Source: Verrucomicrobiota bacterium (GTDB taxonomy: Bacteria > Verrucomicrobiota > Verrucomicrobiia > Limisphaerales > UBA9464). From it: a stretch of 8,899 nucleotides of DNA. Position numbers and translations under genes: made by a program. Each line of letters opens with the position of its first letter. Within the stretch, counting starts at the first letter, position 1. Below the pieces are notes generated by a model, which saw only the letters and a list, made by a program, of their open reading frames with translations, did no database searches and had not been told where the DNA came from. The stretch covers positions 1-8,899 of the forward strand of contig CANHYD010000079.1 in the NCBI GenBank assembly GCA_947464705.1, given 5' to 3'. Below are positions 6,492-8,899 of this stretch, piece after piece.

Positions 6492-7841
6492 ATGAGCACC
6501 GTCACCATTGCCCCGCCGCCCACGACCTCGGGCCCCCCCCTGCAGCGGGAGACAACCGCCGGGAATTACTTCGTCGCCAATTATCCTCCGTTCGCCTTCT
6601 GGAGTGCCGATGCCGTCCCGGCCTTCCATCAGGCTCTGGATCAGGCGCCTCAACCCGGCGTGCCGCTGGGGCTCTACGCCCACATTCCCTTCTGCCGGAA
6701 GCGATGCCACTTCTGTTACTTCCGCGTCTACACCGACAAGAACGCCGACGACATCAAGGCCTACTTGGATGCCCTGCTCAAAGACCTCGCTTCCTATGCC
6801 CCCAAGGCGGTGATCGGCGGGCGAAAACCCCGCTTCATCTACTTCGGTGGAGGCACTCCGAGCTACTTGTCTCCGGACCAGCTCCGCTATCTGACCGAGG
6901 GCATGAAGCGATTGCTGCCCTGGGATGAGGCCACGGAAATCACCTTCGAAGCCGAACCCGGAACCCTGACCGACCACAAGCTCCGGGCCATCCGGGAGAT
7001 GGGTGTCACCCGACTGAGCTTGGGCATTGAGCATTTCGACGACGCCATCCTGGAAATCAATGGTCGGGCTCATCGCTCCAAGGAAATCGAGAGGGCCTAC
7101 GGCTATGCCCGGGAGATCGGCTTCCCCCAGATCAACATCGACCTCATCGCCGGCATGGTGGAGGAAACGCCCGAGAAGTGGCAGCAAACCGTCGCCAAGG
7201 CGGTAGCCATGGAACCCGACTCGGTGACCATCTACCAGATGGAGGTGCCCTACAACACGGGCATTTACCGGCAGATGAAAGCCGAGGGGAAGCTGGTGGC
7301 ACCCGTGGCCGACTGGGACACCAAACGGCGTTGGGTGGACGAGGCGTTCCGAGCCTTCGAGGCGCGGGGCTACACCGTGACCAGCACCACGACCGTCGTG
7401 AAGGACCCCGCACGGGTGAAGTTCGAATACCGACAAGGGCTCTTCAGTGGAGCCGACCTCCTGAGCATCGGCGTGGCCAGCTTTGGGCACCTCAACCGAG
7501 TTCACTATCAGAACCACCACGACTTCCAGCCGTACGTCGATGCGGTCAGTGCGGGGCAGTTTCCCACCCATCGCGCCTATGTCCTTCCGGAGGACGAGCG
7601 CTACCTGCGCGAGTTCATGCTCCAACTGAAACTGGGCCATGTCCGCATCGATGCCTTCACCGAGAAATTCGGCGAAGATCCCCGGACTCGATTCGCTGCT
7701 CCCTTGGCGACACTCAAAGCCTGGGGATTCCTGGTGGAATCCAGCACCCATCTGGGATTGACCCGGGATGGGCTGCTGCAGGTGGACCGTCTGCTTCAAG
7801 AATTCTTCAAACCCGAGCACCGCACTGGCCGCTATGCCTGA
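6492..7841 (+). CDS. HemN/HemW-like radical SAM protein
   Basis: This 449-residue cytosolic radical SAM enzyme is of the coproporphyrinogen III oxidase-like (HemN) superfamily. The 4Fe-4S/SAM motif is HIPFCRKRCHFCYF at 64-77 (Cys68, Cys72, Cys75), followed by FGGGTPSYL at 118-126, FEAEPGTL at 152-159, RLSLGIEHFDDAIL at 174-187 and NIDLIAGM at 215-222. The C-terminal part (about 360-440) fits a HemN_C winged-helix domain, with REFMLQLKLG at 373-382 and LTRDGLLQVDRLL at 423-435. Heme-chaperone HemW proteins carry an HNxxYW heme-binding motif before the GIG segment; here that stretch reads EYRQGLFSGADLLSIG (312-327), so it is not a standard HemW. The fourth cysteine of E. coli HemN (CxC after the cluster) is also replaced (CYF). 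ATG 6492 is chosen because everything upstream in frame lacks family similarity and would overlap the DUF1295 gene. Its stop overlaps the moaC start. The substrate is unknown: porphyrinogen, or a class C radical SAM methyl transfer, are both possible. Confidence 0.85.
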   Translation: MSTVTIAPPPTTSGPPLQRETTAGNYFVANYPPFAFWSADAVPAFHQALDQAPQPGVPLGLYAHIPFCRKRCHFCYFRVYTDKNADDIKAYLDALLKDLASYAPKAVIGGRKPRFIYFGGGTPSYLSPDQLRYLTEGMKRLLPWDEATEITFEAEPGTLTDHKLRAIREMGVTRLSLGIEHFDDAILEINGRAHRSKEIERAYGYAREIGFPQINIDLIAGMVEETPEKWQQTVAKAVAMEPDSVTIYQMEVPYNTGIYRQMKAEGKLVAPVADWDTKRRWVDEAFRAFEARGYTVTSTTTVVKDPARVKFEYRQGLFSGADLLSIGVASFGHLNRVHYQNHHDFQPYVDAVSAGQFPTHRAYVLPEDERYLREFMLQLKLGHVRIDAFTEKFGEDPRTRFAAPLATLKAWGFLVESSTHLGLTRDGLLQVDRLLQEFFKPEHRTGRYA

Positions 7842-8352
7842 GTCCGATCCTGAAATCTCCAACCCGACTCCGTCAGCCAACAGCGGGGCGCGCTTGAGCC
7901 ATCTGGACGAGCGCGGCGAAGCGCGCATGGTGGACGTCTCGGCCAAGCCCGCCCTGTTCCGGGAAGCGGTGGCCTGCGGGGAGATCCGCGTTGCCTCCAC
8001 CACGCTTGACTTGATGGAGTCCGACCGAATGGCCAAGGGCAATGTCTTGGCGACGGCCCGCATCGCCGGGATTCAGGCGGCCAAACGCACGGGAGAATTG
8101 ATCCCGCTATGCCATCCCTTGCCCATTTCCCATTGTGAAATTCACTTTGAAACACCCGAAACGCGGGATCGTATCCGGATCACCGCATCGGCCCGGATCA
8201 CGGCAGCCACAGGGGTCGAAATGGAAGCTCTGACTGCCGTATCCGTCGCAGCCCTCACTGTCTATGACATGTGCAAGGCAGTGGACAAAGGCATGGTGAT
8301 CGGCGACATCCGTCTGCTGAAAAAAACCAAGTCTGAAGCTCTTCACCGCTGA
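7834..8352 (+). CDS. moaC: Cyclic pyranopterin monophosphate synthase MoaC
   Basis: MoaC converts 3',8-cyclo-7,8-dihydro-GTP, the product of MoaA, into cyclic pyranopterin monophosphate in the first stage of molybdenum cofactor synthesis. The 172 residues (E. coli 161) begin LSHLDERGEARMVDVSAK at 21-38, then KGNVLATARIAGIQAAKR at 68-85, LIPLCHPLP at 89-97, and the highly conserved helix from Gly127 to Lys152. Residues aligning with E. coli Lys51, His77, Glu112, Glu114, Asp128 and Lys131 are Lys68, His94, Glu129, Glu131, Asp145 and Lys148, so the active site is complete. The usual KGD is KGN here, a variation I believe occurs in other MoaC proteins. The C-terminus is short (ends KSEALHR) and the N-terminus has about 18 extra residues. 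ATG 7834 overlaps the stop of the radical SAM gene by 8 bp, implying translational coupling; an upstream in-frame ATG at 7768 lies inside that gene and adds no conserved residues. No other moa gene is nearby. Confidence 0.95.
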   Translation: MPESDPEISNPTPSANSGARLSHLDERGEARMVDVSAKPALFREAVACGEIRVASTTLDLMESDRMAKGNVLATARIAGIQAAKRTGELIPLCHPLPISHCEIHFETPETRDRIRITASARITAATGVEMEALTAVSVAALTVYDMCKAVDKGMVIGDIRLLKKTKSEALHR

Positions 8353-8357
8353 ATTTC

Positions 8358-8395
8358 GCCGAACGGCACCCGTCACACGACTCCCCGTTCTCGGC
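8358..8395 (+). other. Imperfect hairpin just downstream of moaC
   Basis: GCCGAACGG (8358-8366) can pair with CCGTTCTCGGC (8385-8395) with a two-base bulge and an 18-nt loop, starting 5 bp after the moaC stop. It is followed by AAAAA, not a T tract, on the plus strand, so it is not a classical intrinsic terminator for moaC; it might stabilise the mRNA 3' end. Confidence 0.3.
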
Positions 8396-8510
8396 AAAAA
8401 TCGTTGGGGTCCCCCCTTTCAGAACACCCATTTCGACACTCAACGCACCGGTTTTTGGCCAGTGCAAGTTCGGGTCGGTCCGTCACCGGAAAGTTCGCCC
8501 GGCCGGACGC

Positions 8511-8550
8511 AAAAAAGCCCGCTGGGATTGAAATCCAATCCCGGCGGGCT
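8511..8550 (-). terminator. Rho-independent terminator for the minus-strand gene at the right edge
   Basis: The arms AGCCCGCTGGGATT (8516-8529) and AATCCCGGCGGGCT (8537-8550) form a 14-bp stem with one G-T wobble, extendable by a G-C pair (8530/8536) to a 5-nt loop. Read on the minus strand, the stem is followed at once by six T (8511-8516 complement), the classic intrinsic terminator layout. On the plus strand no T tract follows, so it does not appear to serve moaC. It sits about 140 bp past the stop codon of the 8692-8899 gene. Confidence 0.85.
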
Positions 8551-8614
8551 GATCAAAAATGGACCGTTTTGGACCGTCTGAGTCTAAGTACAGTTGGATT
8601 AACCCACTGATTCT

Positions 8615-8678
8615 AAACCGAGGTTTTCAAACCGCGTTTGTCGAGCCGAAGATCGACAAACCGAGATTATCAAACCGC
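8615..8678. repeat. Direct repeat pair flanking a perfect 9-bp stem
   Basis: Two 21-bp copies at 8615-8635 and 8658-8678 differ at two positions, with starts 43 bp apart; each contains AAACCGAG and TCAAACCGC. Between and touching them is a perfect inverted repeat GTTTGTCGA (8636-8644) / TCGACAAAC (8653-8661) with an 8-nt loop. It lies in the presumed 3' untranslated region of the minus-strand gene, between its stop and the terminator. Confidence 0.6.
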
Positions 8679-8691
8679 AGACAGTTTCCGA

Positions 8692-8899
8692 TCACGGGCG
8701 GTTCGGATCGGCACCGGCGTAAGCGCTGATCTTCACGGGAGGCGGCAGCGGCGCGCCCGTGCTGTCAGTAACCGGGGCCGTGCTGACGGCCACATTGCCC
8801 GGAATCACGATCGGACCAACGCTCTTGGTGGCAGAGGTCTTCATGGCCCGGCGAGCCTTGGCCAGGGTGACCTCGCCGCGAACTTCCGCCTTCTGGGCG
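8692..8899 (-). CDS. Hypothetical protein, C-terminal 68 residues (5' end beyond window)
   Basis: An open frame enters from the right edge on the minus strand and ends with TGA at 8692-8694. The visible tail begins AQKAEVRGEVTLAKARRA and continues through a Ser/Thr/Val/Pro-rich stretch with a PLPPPVK run to ISAYAGADPNRP at the end. The codons have the high third-position GC of the surrounding genes, and a strong intrinsic terminator lies downstream in the same direction, both of which support a real gene. I do not recognise the family. The low-complexity, Pro/Thr-rich tail without cysteines would suit an exported or surface-associated protein, but no signal peptide or domain is visible in this fragment. 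Confidence 0.6.
   Translation of the reverse strand, partial: AQKAEVRGEVTLAKARRAMKTSATKSVGPIVIPGNVAVSTAPVTDSTGAPLPPPVKISAYAGADPNRP

Larger units (their letters stand above)
8353..8691. other. Intergenic region between convergent genes
   Basis: This 339-bp stretch has no credible gene. A plus-strand frame of 68 codons (8404-8610) reads straight through the terminator hairpin and has no recognisable similarity. The region holds an imperfect hairpin just after moaC, a minus-strand intrinsic terminator, a short tandem GGACCGT pair (8561-8567 and 8571-8577), and a repeat/stem array near 8615-8678. Confidence 0.7.

Noticed and set aside
7768..7833. N-terminal extension of MoaC to an ATG at 7768
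   Set aside because: The added residues lie wholly inside the radical SAM coding frame and MoaC proteins start close to the LSHLDERG motif.
6492..7841. Radical SAM gene as moaA, because moaC follows
   Set aside because: The motif context (HIPFCRKRCHFCYF, GGGTPSYL, HemN_C-like tail) is that of the HemN superfamily, and the second cluster and terminal GG of MoaA are absent.
6249..8063. 604-codon minus-strand open frame opposite the radical SAM and moaC genes
   Set aside because: It spans two well-supported plus-strand genes and its translation is not recognisable; antisense shadow.
8511..8550. Terminator for moaC on the plus strand
   Set aside because: The T tract lies only on the minus-strand exit side of the stem; on the plus strand GATCAAAAAT follows.
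8404..8610. 68-codon plus-strand open frame after moaC
   Set aside because: It reads through the minus-strand terminator hairpin and shows no similarity or ribosome-binding site.

Overview
The window is GC-rich, intron-free and densely coding, so it is bacterial. It holds no rRNA, tRNA, CRISPR array or insertion sequence that I could recognise. The gene set (Uup-type ABC-F ATPase, glycolate oxidase iron-sulfur subunit, DUF1365/Cfa/DUF1295 lipid cluster, HemN-like radical SAM protein, MoaC) fits a Gram-negative heterotroph. The protein style (proline-rich ABC-F linker, HemN-like protein with a CHFCYFRVYTDKNA stretch) makes me lean to the Planctomycetota-Verrucomicrobiota side, with low confidence because no phylogenetic marker gene is present.

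Layout: (1) 1-1102, minus strand, is a glycolate oxidase iron-sulfur subunit (GlcF-like) whose 3' end runs off the left edge. (2) 1131-3023, minus strand, is an ABC-F ATPase of the Uup type, 28 bp upstream of glcF and probably co-transcribed with it. (3) 3024-3182 is a divergent intergenic region with a nested palindrome. (4) 3183-6361, plus strand, is a lipid-modification cluster: DUF1365 protein, cyclopropane-fatty-acyl-phospholipid synthase-like methyltransferase, DUF1295 membrane protein. (5) 6492-8352, plus strand, is a HemN-like radical SAM protein whose end overlaps the start of moaC by 8 bp. (6) 8353-8691 has no gene but carries an intrinsic terminator reading on the minus strand and a small repeat/stem array. 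(7) 8692-8899, minus strand, is the C-terminal end of an unrecognised protein that converges on moaC.

How the genes may work together: the DUF1365-Cfa-DUF1295 trio recurs in bacteria around SAM-dependent modification of unsaturated acyl chains in membrane phospholipids. Here it lacks the FAD-dependent oxidoreductase that usually accompanies it, and a HemN-like radical SAM enzyme follows it. Whether that enzyme belongs to the lipid pathway, to tetrapyrrole chemistry or to something else linked with MoaC is the main open question. I found no clear evidence of a wholly new system; the points most worth attention are the variant Cfa active site and the radical SAM protein with its coupling to moaC.
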